Origin: Aphelidium insulamus
Lineage: Eukaryota > Aphelidiomycota > Aphelidea > Aphelidiaceae
Assembly: GCA_036784855.1 (NCBI GenBank)
Contig: JAZDSV010000084.1
Coordinates: forward strand, 1 to 40,366
Reading direction: 5' to 3'
Length of the DNA stretch: 40,366 bases
In this document: one piece after another, positions 29,145 through 39,565 of the stretch
Layout of the letters: every line of letters starts with the position of its first letter
Numbering within the stretch: the first letter of the stretch is position 1
The notes under the pieces: generated by a model
The model's input: the letters and a program-made list of their open reading frames with translations, nothing else
The model's database searches: none
What the model was told of the DNA's origin: nothing
Program-made: the position numbers and the translations under genes

Positions 29145-32138
29145 ATGGACCGCGGCGACTACGCGCGTGTGGCACAGGCGCGGCCGCTGTCAACTCGCCC
29201 GCCACTCGATGATGAGGAGGCGGCGCTGGGAGGTGGCGGTGGTGGCGGCGACATTGGCGGGGGCGATCTGGAGCTGCTCACGATGCTGGCGCCGGGCGGA
29301 GATGGCAGGCCGTCACGCGGTGCCCGCCGTCCGGGTGGCAGTGTACTGGCCACACGCATGCTACGCTCCCGTGTCTGTCTGGCTGTGGTGAGTGCCGCGG
29401 CCATTCTGCTGGTGGTGCTGTCGGTGGCGTACCTGAGGGCGAGGCCCGCCACCACCACCCGCCCCGGCTCCTCACTGTTTCCGGCGCCCTTTCCCGGCAC
29501 GGCTCTCCCGTCAGGTGTGTCCATGCATATAGCTGTGTTTGATACTGCATACTAACCGCGGTGTAATATCAGATGACACAGACTATTTTGACGCGGTGGC
29601 GGCGCGGCGCACAGTCTCCTTTGATAATGTGATGGACGGCAAGTTCTCGGCAGAGACGCCCAGTTATCAGTGGACGCGGACACCGGCACTGTTCCCCGAT
29701 GGGTCCTATCTGGTGCAGGATCCGGTGACTTCAGCGGTATCCGTGCGCCACGTAATGAACACGGACTCGGTCACGGTGCTGGTGGATGACGCCGACATGA
29801 GTTCATGCTCACCTCGCCAAGTGGCCGCGAGATTGCCTACGTGTCCAAGCAGGATGTCTACCTGTGGGACTTTGCATCGATGCAGTCGGTGCGCATCACC
29901 AATTCCGCTGAGCAGAGTGGGATGGCCGTGTTCAACGGTATTGGCGACGGGGTCTATCAAGGTAGAGATATTATATTCTATAATATAGCCTGGCACAACA
30001 TTAACATTATCTGCGCAGAGGAGGTCCTGGCTGGCCAACAGGCGTTATGGTAATACATACATTACATAATTATACATATCTGCTTACGGTCAAGGTGGTC
30101 ACCCGACTGCAAGACCTTGATGTACCTATCATTCGACGACAAGAATGTGAATTGGTATGACTTGACAATGTACGACACCAGCATCGGGACGAGAACATAT
30201 CCACGAGTGGAGAAACTCTCTTACCCAAAACCCGGCACACCCAACCCCATTGTCACGCTGTGGGCAGTGGATGTATTTGGGGTGCTGCAACGGACGCACG
30301 GCTCGCAGAAAGTTACGCAAATTCCCCTCACGCCGTTCTCGCCAAGCGCCGCCGCCGATGACATGATTGTTGTGGATGTGGCGTGGTCGTGCGAGTCCGA
30401 CTTGGTTGCCATCAAGACCTGGAACCGCTATCAGGACCACGAACGTATCCACATGCTCGACTTGACGGCTGGCACCGCGGCAACACCATACATCTACCGC
30501 GACACTGTTCGACCCGATGGCTGGTTCGAAAAGGTCTGTAGTTAAGGATATCGTATTTAACTGATTCCTACAGGCGGCATCAATGTATTTCCTGCCGAAA
30601 GCGCCAGGCTCCAGCGTGACACAGTTCATTGACGTGTTTCCGCAGACTGACTACAACCATCTCGGCGTGTTCAGCGTGCCGTGCCATCAACCATCATCAA
30701 GCTCTGGCTGCGCGAAGCCTGCATACTACATTGGCAGCGGCAAGCGAGAGGTGGCTGGCGGTGTAGCCGGCTATCGCAAGTCCAGCAATTCAGTGTTTTT
30801 CCTCTGGCACTACTACAATAGCACGGGATGTACGCTGTTTTCCGCCCCAGCCACAAACGGCTCCAATCCCGTGCCGATTGTTGGCACCGGCGGTCAAGTC
30901 GGTGGATTCTACAGTGCCTCCGTGTCACCGCAGGGCGACTATGCAGTACTGAACCGGCAGGGGCCGGACATACCGCAGACGAGTGTCGTGGCCATTGCCG
31001 ACGGCGCCACAAAGGTGCTGGAGAATAACAGCGAGCTGCGCGGCAGTCTGACGCAGATGACTACCGGGCAGAACGTAACGGCGCTGCCGATAAGCTACAC
31101 CACTGCGACTACAATCCTCGATGGCCAGTACGTCAACGCGCGCACCACCTACCCGGTCCTGGTATTCTCGCCGGAGCGTCGCCACTTTACCCGCTGTGTT
31201 TGGTCAGCTGCCACGGCGGGCCAAACAGGTTTCAGTGTGCCGGACGGAACGGTGGTCCGTTGATCTTCACCAGCATTCCTTGCTTCCAACTGGCACAAAT
31301 GGCACGGCGGCAACCGCTACGGACCCGCTATCCTGCTGGCGGAGGGCTGCTGGCGCGAAAATCACCGCCGTCACTACAACCGCTTCCGATCTGGAGAAGC
31401 TTGGCGGCCAGTACGGCCGTCTTGCGGCACAGCCACCGTTTGTGGTGCTGAAATTGGATGCGCGGGGTACCGGATTCCGTGGACAGCCGTTCCGCTTTGC
31501 CGTGAACCGCCAGCTGGGCAGTGCGGAAGTGGACGACATTCTGCAACTTGTGCACGACTTTGTGCGCGACAATGACTTTATCGACCCGGACAAGGTGGCC
31601 ATGTGGGGTGCGTGTGGTGATATCTTTTGTATATGGCTAAAGATAATTTTCCATCTGTAACGGGTGGAGCCTATGGCGGCTACTTGACGGCCCAGAGTGT
31701 GCCGCCAGTGTGAGCGGTTGCACCGACCTGATCAGATGGCCCGAGCGAGTGTTCCGGCACGGCAAGCGGCAGTCGGCTGGCACCAGCCGTGATGCCGGTG
31801 ACGATCAGTGCGACGTGTACACTGGGCGCTACGCGCAAGTCCACGGTGGACAATGCCGGCGACTACACCGCCGCCTGCCCTGACGGCGCGTCTGCGCACA
31901 CGTCACGCACTCTCTGGACTTTGCACACCGGCTGCAGACCAGCCAAGTGGCGCCCAATGCGTACCGTGTGCATCTGGTGCCGGATGACGCGCACTCGATG
32001 CAGAACACTGAAGGCGCGTGGCAGCTTGTGCACAGACTGGTGGCCGACTGGATCACCGACTCGTTCCGTGAAGTGGACCACTTCCGTCTGCAGGTGGCGC
32101 ACTTGCTGCACACCGACGACGACGGCAGTAATCCTTAA
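29145..32138 (+). pseudogene. DPP IV-like S9 peptidase (type II membrane), multiply disrupted
   Basis: Exons 29145-29514, 29573-29961, 30019-30049 (31 nt), 30095-30533 and 30574 onward encode a dipeptidyl-peptidase IV relative. It has a cytosolic Gly-rich N terminus, a membrane helix (VCLAVVSAAAILLVVLSVAY), beta-propeller blades with GIGDGVYQ-EEV and LWWSP, and an alpha/beta-hydrolase end with VVLKLDARGTGFRGQPFRFA and DPDKVAMWG. Lesions: a frameshift near 29800, others near 31170-31200 and 31340, and an extra C at 31671 that splits the nucleophile motif (GGG-TGG-AGC, then TAT-GGC-GGC). No AG acceptor lies before that motif, and the helix bearing the catalytic Asp is not recognisable. The His region (DDAH, 31986-31994) persists in yet another frame. 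I read it as a pseudogene; a poor assembly is the alternative. Confidence 0.82.
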
Positions 32139-32264
32139 AGAGATATTTGATGTTTACATGTTATGCAATATGGTGTATGTATATGTGCTATTATATATAT
32201 TATATATATAAACCGCTGTAACAGTGCAACTGTACCACTGGTTATTGTACAAGGTTAATTGTTG

Positions 32265-33550
32265 ATGTGGACAGCGCTGGCACTGTCATGTCTGGCGGGA
32301 CTGGGAACCGGGCTCGGTATGCTGCACGTCCTGTACATACTACGCTGTGGTGGTCACTGGTACAGGCGGTGCCTTGGTGGTAGGCACGGTCAGCCTGCGC
32401 TCAAATCGCGTCATTGGCCGTCTGCAAGGTGTGCCTGCATACACTTGCCGCCCCTGCCCAGACTTCCACTCATCATTGACACGCAGGCATTAGCGCCGGG
32501 GTCATGCTGTTCATGAGCGTGTTTGACATATTGCCCGAGGCGGCGCGGCACTCTTCGCAGACATCTGTGGCCGTCTGGGTACTACATACTATTACTACTA
32601 CGAAGTCCCTAAAATCAACATTCGCAGTTCTTTGTGGGCATGGGCATTATGGCCGCGCTGGACCACTACTTTCCCGAGGATGCTCTGGACAAGCTAATGC
32701 TACCTCACGCAGATCTGGGCATGTGTTCATTTGTGATTATCCACGTATATTACTCACCTGTTGAACAGAGTCACCGCTGCCATTATCGCGAACCAGCACT
32801 GCAGACACTGATGACGATGATGATGGTAAAAAGGCTCTGCGCCTAAGACAGCCACCATCATCATTTATCGGCATGGCTTTGCGCAAACATTCCTGACCAG
32901 GTTTCTCGCCGTCTACGCTGGCTCTGCCTTCAGTCCGTCAAATCCTGACTTTGCTTTGTTTATGACTCTGCGCTACGGCTTATGGCTTTGCTTTTACTTT
33001 GCCGTATTTCTACTTTTGTTTTATATTTGTTAATCACGACGGGCAGCTAATTTCGGCAGGGCGCTTTTTGGCGCTGACTAGCCGCTTGTCACAGCATACC
33101 GGAGGGGAATAGGCGATAGCGTGTACCCATCCTGGTTGCCTCGCTAGTCCAAGCGTGAAGCACTCAAATGGACAGCGCTGAACGGTGTGTTTGAACCGTT
33201 GTCGGTGTTGCTGTGCACATTGCTGTTCTCTCCCGACTCTTCCGCCGTGCACGACAGTCTTGGCGGCATGTTGGGAATAGGTATACATCGCTGTACCCTC
33301 ATTGACACAAGTGCTCAATCCATTCAACCGATGCACAATTAGTGTGCCGGCAATGACCGCTGGTGGTCACCTGCATGATGCCAGGTATCAACAACTGCAA
33401 TGCTGTTGCTATTTGGCGCTTTTGACCGCAATAAATTCATTGTCATCGACATCATCGACATCAGCAGCAACTGGCAATGAGGCCATGCAGTGGGTGATTG
33501 TGGGCATGCTACTGGGTTTTGTCGTCATGGTTGTGTTTTCCGACTCATAA
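32265..33550 (+). pseudogene. ZIP-family (SLC39-like) metal transporter, disrupted
   Basis: Exons 32265-32316, 32366-32428, 32487-32578, 32628-32718 and 32769 onward give the first three helices of a ZIP transporter: ALALSCLAGLGTGLGGALVV, then RSNRVIGRLQGISAGVMLFM, SVFDILPEA and FFVGMGIMAALDHYFPED. A variable Asp-rich loop follows. The metal-site helix, normally HNxPEG, is degraded. At 32872-32897 the DNA encodes something close to GMALHNIPE, but with His changed to Arg and an extra A that shifts the frame to a TGA. Later parts survive as islands: KREALKWTALNGVFEPLSVL at about 33149-33210 and a final helix (IVGMLLGFVVMVVF) ending at 33550. The intron at 32719-32768 is best explained as GC-AG (GCATGT). 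ZIP proteins import Zn/Fe; this copy should not. Confidence 0.78.
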
Positions 33551-33731
33551 ATTACTCTCTTGTTTCATTAGTCTCTACTTGAGTGTGGATGTATAAATAT
33601 GAATAATATGCTGCATACATCTTACTCAAAAGAAGGCAATGTGCCATATAAGCGACTATTTTCATTGTGTTTATGGGGCTGACTAGGCAGCCGTAATGTA
33701 TTACACAACAAAACAATAGATTAAATATCTA
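33551..33731. other. Intergenic region after the ZIP remnant
   Basis: AT-rich sequence without a gene signal; several AATAAA-like hexamers and stop codons in all frames suggest a 3' flank. Confidence 0.4.
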
Positions 33732-33980
33732 TCAACTTAGGCATATCAACACATTATGCTCATTGAATGGGTATGTAGAAGGGCAAATAATCAAACGGCA
33801 TAAACGGCAAAGACCACAGATTACCAAATGTAACATATCAACGAAACTGTAAACACTGAGCAGATCAAGCATCGCAGACTTTCCCACGGTTTCATCACTG
33901 TTTGCGTCAAATTGCTGGGCGATATTCCCGCGCTCCTTAATCCGCGTCTCCTGTGCCTCTCTGTGCACCCACCCATACAT
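33732..33980 (-). CDS. Doubtful small ORF
   Basis: An 82-codon frame opens at ATG 33980 and contains AQETRIKERGNIAQQFDANS, which looks coding-like and hydrophilic, followed by a Cys/Leu-rich hydrophobic end. It starts only 17 bp from the ATG of the RRM gene on the other strand, which makes an independent gene unlikely. No family is recognised. It may be an exon of a lost gene or chance. Confidence 0.2.
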   Translation of the reverse strand: MYGWVHREAQETRIKERGNIAQQFDANSDETVGKSAMLDLLSVYSFVDMLHLVICGLCRLCRLIICPSTYPFNEHNVLICLS

Positions 33981-33997
33981 ACACGCACACACACGCC

Positions 33998-35500
33998 ATG
34001 CTGCAAGCTGCTGCCTCCAATAGTGCCACCGCTGCTGGTACTGCGTCGTCACGAGGCCACCGACGCCGCAAGCACAGTGCCACGTCAAACAGGAAGGCGT
34101 CGCTGGACAAGTCTGTCGGCCATGTGCTAGATCATGGCGCAGAGTCTGGCACGCCAGCTACCACTGATGCCACACACCACCACAGCAGTGGCTCCCAGCA
34201 GCTGCAGCCGTCTTCAGCCGTGGCCAACAAACACCGCGACTCTCTGCTCGGTCGACAGCTCTACCTGTCAAATGTATGTGTGTATACATTTATACATTCA
34301 TTTATACTTATAAATTGTGCAGCTGCCCGCCAACGCTAGCTGGCGCGACGTGAAGGACTTGATGCGCGCGGCGGGCGACGTTGTGCGAGCCAACATCATT
34401 GGCAATGGAACATCTACGGGCGACGATTCAGGCCGGCAAGCCATTGTTGTATTTGCATCCCCGCAGTGTGCCACGAGAGCCATAGGCAAGTATATTCTCT
34501 GCATCGCATAGAGTGAGACTTATCAAGCCGTCTCATAGAAGTGTTTGATGGCTTCAAGTGGCGTGGACGACGGTTGAATGTTCACGCTGACGACGCCTTG
34601 AATTCGGTGCTCAAGTCGAGGAATAATTCTCTCTCATTCACTCAACACTCTGCAACAGACGCCTCCAAAGATATGGCATCGGACGTTGCGTCTGGTCAAG
34701 AAAGCGTGGTTCACGTAGGAAATGTATGGAATTTAAATTGATTACATATGTACATATTCTATGCTGTGAACGATTTCTCATACTTTGCTGCAGCTTCCAC
34801 CAGCAGTTGGCTGGCAGGATTTGAAAGATTTGTTTCGCGAATGTGGCACTGTGTTGCGCACAGACATTCAGTCGACCAGCAAAGCATCCGACTCGGCTCT
34901 GGGCTCTGTGCACTATGCGTCCGTTGACGAGGCTCGTCTGGCCAGAGGTATTTTAACACAGCATAACAGTATTGCTTATAACCATTCCATGTAGAACTGT
35001 TTGACGGCTTTCTGTGGTTTGGTCGCCGGATATCAGTCTCACTGCAGCAACCGTCAACTACAGAAGTCGCCAAGGACGGGAAGGGGACCACTGGGGATAC
35101 ATCTTCAAATGTTGCGCCTGCAGCAGCGCCCATAAACATCCCGACAGTGCGGAGACACAGCACCGAAAAGACAGTTCATTTCTTGCAACAAACGGCGGCC
35201 ACAGCCGAGTTCTTTACCGCGTCACCGTCGCCGCCACGGACTTCCCACTGGACAGCGCCGTCAGCACCACCGCCACCGTCATCATCAATGCACAACATTA
35301 CTCCCATCAGGCGGCCGCAGTGGCACCAAGGTGGAAGTGACATTAATGCACGGGGAGTGGATCAGACTGTCGAAGGGGAAATGCTCGCCGCTGCCAGATG
35401 CCTGTTGTCATCATCAGCACCGGCGCAACTGCCGCAGATCACCTCATACTACAGCCACTGGACAACGCGCTCGCTGACAGAGCCGCGTGATTATTGCTGA
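33998..35500 (+). CDS. Two-RRM RNA-binding protein (Gbp2/HNRNPM-like), 5 exons
   Basis: Exons 33998-34273, 34323-34485, 34539-34723, 34794-34947 and 34995-35500 join to 427 codons. After a basic/Ser-rich N terminus (RRRKHSATSNRK), RRM1 reads QLYLSNLPANASWRDVKDLM ... IVVFASPQCATRAI-EVFDGF. RRM2 reads HVGNLPPAVGWQDLKDLFRE ... GSVHYASVDEARLAR-ELFDGF. The W-x-D-[VL]-K-D-[LF] helix signature is typical of Gbp2/Hrb1 and HNRNPM-type RRMs, which bind mRNA during splicing and export. Both RRMs are split at the same place (before E-[VL]-F-DGF), showing an internal duplication. The first of these two introns is GC-AG (GCAAGT at 34486), the second GT-AG. The Pro/Ser-rich C-terminal part is presumably disordered. 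It is convergent with RPL23A. Confidence 0.85.
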
Positions 35501-35715
35501 CTATTGCTTGCTTGCCATTTGTTACTCGCCTTCTCAACAATACAACTGTTCACATACAGGCTGTACTCTGTCTACACTCGCTGTACTCTGTCTACACTCC
35601 TCATGCATAAACACAGCAACAACACCATCAAGTTTTAGCGTGATATCGGAACAGAGAGCCGTTTATGTATATGTATATATGACGGGGTGTCGCCGCCACA
35701 ACACACACGCGACCC

Positions 35716-36274
35716 TCAGATGAATCCAATGCGGTTGGCAACCTCAGTGGCGTCAACGTCCGCGTGCAGGCGCACGTAGGCCTTCTTTGTGCCGTCCGGT
35801 CTGATAAATGAAGGGTTAGACATATAAACGCGAATAATATCGCAAAAGACCAACCGGATGAGGGTGTTGATCTTTTGCGAGTCCACGTCGTACATGCGCT
35901 TTACCGCGTCCTTGACGTGGTGCTTGTTGGCGCGCACATCCACAATGAACACCAGCGTGTTGTTCTTCTCAATGTTGCTCATGGCCGACTCGGTGTTGAG
36001 CGGGAACTTGAGCACCGAGTACTGGTCAAAGCGCGGCTGGTGCGGCAGGGCTTTGCGCGGGTACTTTGGCACACGGGCCAGTTGCAGGGTGCGCGGTCGA
36101 CGGAACGTGGTGGACGTGCGGACCTTTTTGCTGGAGTGGGATCGCGTGCCCTTCAGCGCGGCCTTCTTGGCCTGGGTGGCTGGAGAAGCACCATAGCATC
36201 AGCGAAGGATCATGCAGTATAGTATCATACTAGGACATACCCTTCTTGGTGACCGCGGCCTTGGATGCAGACAT
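35716..36274 (-). CDS. RPL23A: Ribosomal protein uL23 (RPL23A), 3 exons
   Basis: Exons 36274-36241, 36179-35855 and 35800-35716 join to 147 codons. The sequence is a clear cytosolic uL23: a Lys/Ala-rich eukaryote-specific N terminus, [62 protein letters not shown] and [16 protein letters not shown], ending NRIGFI. uL23 sits at the peptide exit tunnel and docks SRP and nascent-chain factors. The first exon is only 34 nt, and the first intron falls within the N-terminal extension, a common placement for ribosomal protein genes. The coding sequence has no lesions. It is a strong anchor showing that the window is a eukaryotic nuclear genome. Confidence 0.96.
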
Positions 36275-36661
36275 TTGTGGATGTGTGTGTGGATGTGTGT
36301 GTGAGGGTGGATGGATCGGGCGTTGAATGGACGGGTGGCAGGCTGGCGAATCACGGCCGCGTGACCCTGACCCAAGTGGGATGCATTGAATTGCACTTGT
36401 TTAGTAATCGCGCTCTCGGTATTTAATAGAGCTATGCAATATAGTTAATGCTAGCGTAACGCCATGTAAGGGTCTGCTCGTTCATTGAAATATATCACTT
36501 ATGCTGGTAGCGGGTACTTGCAAAATGCACTAGGAACAACGTGTCTAGACTACTTCCCTTTGTGATTTGCGACCAGTGCATACAACATCAGTCAGTCAGG
36601 ATGGAATCGGACACGGTAATAGCATGGGCGCAGTCTCCGGCAACTATTAGTCCATAAAGCA
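36275..36661. other. RPL23A upstream region
   Basis: No gene seen. Immediately upstream of the RPL23A start lies a TG/CA-rich stretch (about 36278-36306) comparable to the CA-rich divergent promoter at 29065-29144. The right end abuts segmental duplication copy B. Confidence 0.4.
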
Positions 36662-36749
36662 ATTGAACTAAGCAATTGTTACCCGCATGCGCCTCCACGA
36701 CGCCTCCTGAAAATCACATTGTGCACTCTTCGCAAATTACTACCCGAAA

Positions 36750-36996
36750 ATGGCCAACTGCTGCGAGTATCTTGTCGCCGTCCTGTTCCCGCCGATTGCC
36801 GTGGGCATGCTCACTGGATGTTCATGGCAAGTTTGATGCTGCACAGTTGTAATGCATACCGATGACTAACGCATGGGTGCACAGCGAACTCCTGCTCAAT
36901 ATAGTGCTGACGGTGTTGTTGTACGTGCCGGGAGTCATCCACGCGTGCATAGTCATTCAGCGGGACCGCCACCAGCACGTGCACCTGTGCGCATAG
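36750..36996 (+). CDS. PMP3: PMP3/UPF0057 membrane proteolipid, copy B
   Basis: Exons 36750-36826 and 36885-36996 join to 62 codons. Two hydrophobic helices are joined by the family turn: VAVLFPPIAVGMLTGC, then LLLNIVLTVLLYVPGVIHAC, ending in a His/Arg-rich tail. PMP3/RCI2 proteins sit in the plasma membrane and affect ion homeostasis and stress tolerance. The intron (36827-36884) is GC-AG, with GCAAGT and the branch-point-like TGACTAAC conserved with copy A. It keeps Val and Asn at the two sites that are Asp in copy A, matching the apolar family pattern. Confidence 0.9.
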
Positions 36997-37261
36997 TCGC
37001 ATTCTCAATACGATAGTAATACAATCTCCAATTAATCATATGTGCATGCATATGTATACATTTGATGTGACCTCCGTATCTGTCTGCCGCGTCACTGACC
37101 TACTGTCGCGGCAGTCTCCAGAAGAGGCCATAACAAGGGATTTATTGTGTGCACATAGCGCCGAAGCATCAGACGCGGTTGCGCACTGGCGCGCCTGCTT
37201 ATTGCGATTGCTTATTGCTTATCTAATCTCACTTGCAATCACCGAATAGAACGTAGTACAT

Positions 37262-38140
37262 ATGTCGGCCACTCTGCGCAACTCGATCCGCCGCCGCGAG
37301 CACCGAGAGCGCGCACAGCCCGCCGCACGCCGCGAAAAGTTTGGCCTGCTAGAGAAGCACAAGGACTACGTGTTGCGTGCGCGCGACTACCACAAGAAGC
37401 AGGACAGGATAAGTGCACTGCGTGGAAAAGCGCGTCAAAAGAATGCCGACGAATTCTATCACGCCATGCAGCGCCAGTCCACGCGCGTACGTATAGTTGC
37501 TCTGAATATATATGTGCATTGTATGTATGTAGTGTGGATAAACTAAATGTTCTGTTAGAATGGACTGCACGTGGCACATGAGCGGAGTGAAAAGTTCACT
37601 GCGGACGTGATGAAGATACTGAAGACACAAGATATCAAGTATATTCAGCTGCAGCGGGACCGCGCACGGGCCCAGGTGCTTGCACTACAGGCCTTGCCCA
37701 CCATTGGCCCGCTAGACCTGGCCGCCGTGGACATTGAGCTGGCCAGTGACGGTAAAGTGGCATTAGATGTGGACGCAGAGGAAGAACAAGACGATCTCAG
37801 TGATGAAGCAAGTGAAGTGGATGTCGACGCTCGGCCGCTGATATCGGCTCGCCATATCATATTTGCCGACAGCGACAGCAAAGAACATGGCAAGGAATTA
37901 TCTCCGGAGACTGACATCTCAGCTTCACCCGCACCGAAAGTACTCAAAATAACGACCAGCCGCATAAAGCAGTTGAAAAAGTTGCGCTCGTGGCTGGTGC
38001 GCTTCGAGGCGCTGCAGCAGGCCGAGCAAGAATTGCATGTGCAGAACCTACTGGCCACCCAGAAAGGGCGCCGGCAGCCGGTGGGCGTCGATGCACGCGG
38101 CAACAAGACGTACAAGTGGCGCGCGGAGCGTCGCAATTAG
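37262..38140 (+). CDS. UTP11: UTP11, U3 snoRNA-associated SSU processome protein, copy B
   Basis: Exons 37262-37486 and 37559-38140 join to 268 codons. UTP11 is a nucleolar component of the U3 snoRNP/small-subunit processome needed for 18S rRNA maturation. Diagnostic segments are the basic N terminus (RRREHRERAQPAARREKFGL), LLEKHKDYVLRARDYHKKQD, ADEFYHAMQRQST, MKILKTQDIKYIQLQRDRAR and IIFADSDSKEHG, the last matching the IF-DS motif before the C-terminal third. An acidic insert (EEEQDDLSDEASEVDVD) precedes it. The C terminus is basic, as usual. It starts 266 bp after the PMP3 gene on the same strand. This is the only intact UTP11 in the window; 10275-11152 and 12802-13106 are broken copies. 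Confidence 0.93.
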
Positions 38141-38254
38141 AATAGACAAGTAAGGGGTTGTGATTAGCGTTATCTGATTGGGCGGGGCAAGCAGGCTGCA
38201 GCGGAGCAGCCACGTTGCTTGCGCGCGTTTTCTACGATCAATAATCAAGTTGGC

Positions 38255-39229
38255 ATGAAGCAGACTATCGTGACCGTGCTTCTGGCAACTTGCATTTTTG
38301 CCACTGTGACGCGTGCAATGCCCACGCATCTTGACAATGATGATAATGACGATGCTTTGGGCGCTATCGATCCGTCTGCAACATCGATAGGGGGAGGCGA
38401 GATAGTTGCAGCGTCACCGCCGCGGCGTGAACTGCCCTCGGCCGTCGTGGTGGAGTGGATGACGCAGTGTCCAAACAGTGCACTATTCCTAGCATTCGAT
38501 AAACATCACCTCAAGGCGCTCCGAACGATCTTGGGGCACAAAGGGCTATTGACATCCTGCGCAAGTGCCATCCAGTCCCCTAGCTGTTTGGAATTTGCAC
38601 TAGAAGCCGGTGCGCCCCCTTCTCAGCTCGCCATGGAAGCATCCAAACAATACTTCTTTAAGGTGCTGCAGCACTTGTATCGCTTGAGACCGACCCTGCC
38701 CATTAATGATGGTCTTTTTTATCGCCACGCTGCGACTGCTGGTGATGTGGATATGCTGGAGTGGCTGTGGGCGCACAATTCTCCAGGACAAGATGAAATC
38801 TGCGTTGCTGCGCGTATGGGGCATAAACATGTATTTGAGTGGGCAAAAGCGCACCACATTGCTATCAGCTCACTAGTGACACAATTAGCAACGTGTAGCG
38901 GTCACTTGGAGTTGTTGAAGTGGTTAGTGGCTAATAACTGCTCATACATTGGAAGCAATATCTGCTGGGAAGCAGCAGAGCGCGCGCATTTAGAAATCCT
39001 GCAGTGGGCGGTATTGGAGCAACGTATGCAGTGGAATGGGAGAGCTTGCATGGCGGCTGCTAGCAATGGGCACTTGGCGGTACTTCAGTGGCTACATGCC
39101 CAGAATTGCGCGGAATCCTGGAATGTAGAAGATATTCGAACAAGCGCTGCTGAAAATGGCAAGACTGAAGTTATTGAGTGGCTGGACAGTTTGGTGCAGG
39201 CTGATAACAACGGCGAAGCAGACACTTAA
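38255..39229 (+). CDS. Secreted ankyrin-repeat protein, copy B
   Basis: The ATG at 38255 opens a 324-residue protein. The start MKQTIVTVLLATCIFATVTR, followed by A-M-P, is a good cleavable signal peptide, which is unusual for an ankyrin protein. An Asp-rich linker follows, then at least five ankyrin-type repeats of the amoeba/giant-virus style (DMLEWLWAHN, HVFEWAKAHH, LELLKWLVANN, LEILQWAVLEQ, LAVLQWLHAQN). I chose this ATG because the frame has no upstream ATG. The ligand is unknown; a secreted or host-directed ankyrin effector is one inference, and an alternative start after the leader giving a cytosolic protein is another. It lies 114 bp downstream of UTP11. Confidence 0.82.
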   Translation: MKQTIVTVLLATCIFATVTRAMPTHLDNDDNDDALGAIDPSATSIGGGEIVAASPPRRELPSAVVVEWMTQCPNSALFLAFDKHHLKALRTILGHKGLLTSCASAIQSPSCLEFALEAGAPPSQLAMEASKQYFFKVLQHLYRLRPTLPINDGLFYRHAATAGDVDMLEWLWAHNSPGQDEICVAARMGHKHVFEWAKAHHIAISSLVTQLATCSGHLELLKWLVANNCSYIGSNICWEAAERAHLEILQWAVLEQRMQWNGRACMAAASNGHLAVLQWLHAQNCAESWNVEDIRTSAAENGKTEVIEWLDSLVQADNNGEADT

Positions 39230-39565
39230 TGATTATTAGTTCCTACTCTAGAAAAAAACCCCTAACTCCTCGGTGGGATTCTCCGTGCTGAAGTCTACGT
39301 TTTTATAGGAGATGGCCAGTGAGAGAAAGGCAGGGAACGACTGAATTTCGATTCTTTCAACAACAATCCCGACCATAGATAGATAGATAGTTGCCTCAGC
39401 CCGGAGGAGATCCAATGTCCAAAACATTTAATCGCCTGCTAGCACTGTTTTTGCACAGATATCTCAGCTAAGACGCAAAGCAATTCTGCGTGGCGGCAGC
39501 ACGGAGATGGCTGATCAAGTTCGACAGGCGGCAGGGACCCGATCCAACAGCCAGAAGCATGCCAG

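Larger units (their letters stand above)
36662..39565. repeat. Segmental duplication, copy B (intact)
   Basis: Direct-orientation match to 9667-12576. Flanking sequence differs on both sides. All three genes are open and match family consensus better than in copy A, so B is likely the source or the copy under selection. A small divergent patch exists at about 37193-37215 against 10198-10228. Confidence 0.95.

Noticed and set aside
32641-32846. Separate small membrane protein gene
   Set aside because: The segment is an exon of the ZIP remnant; its helix fits ZIP helix 3 and joins upstream exons in frame.
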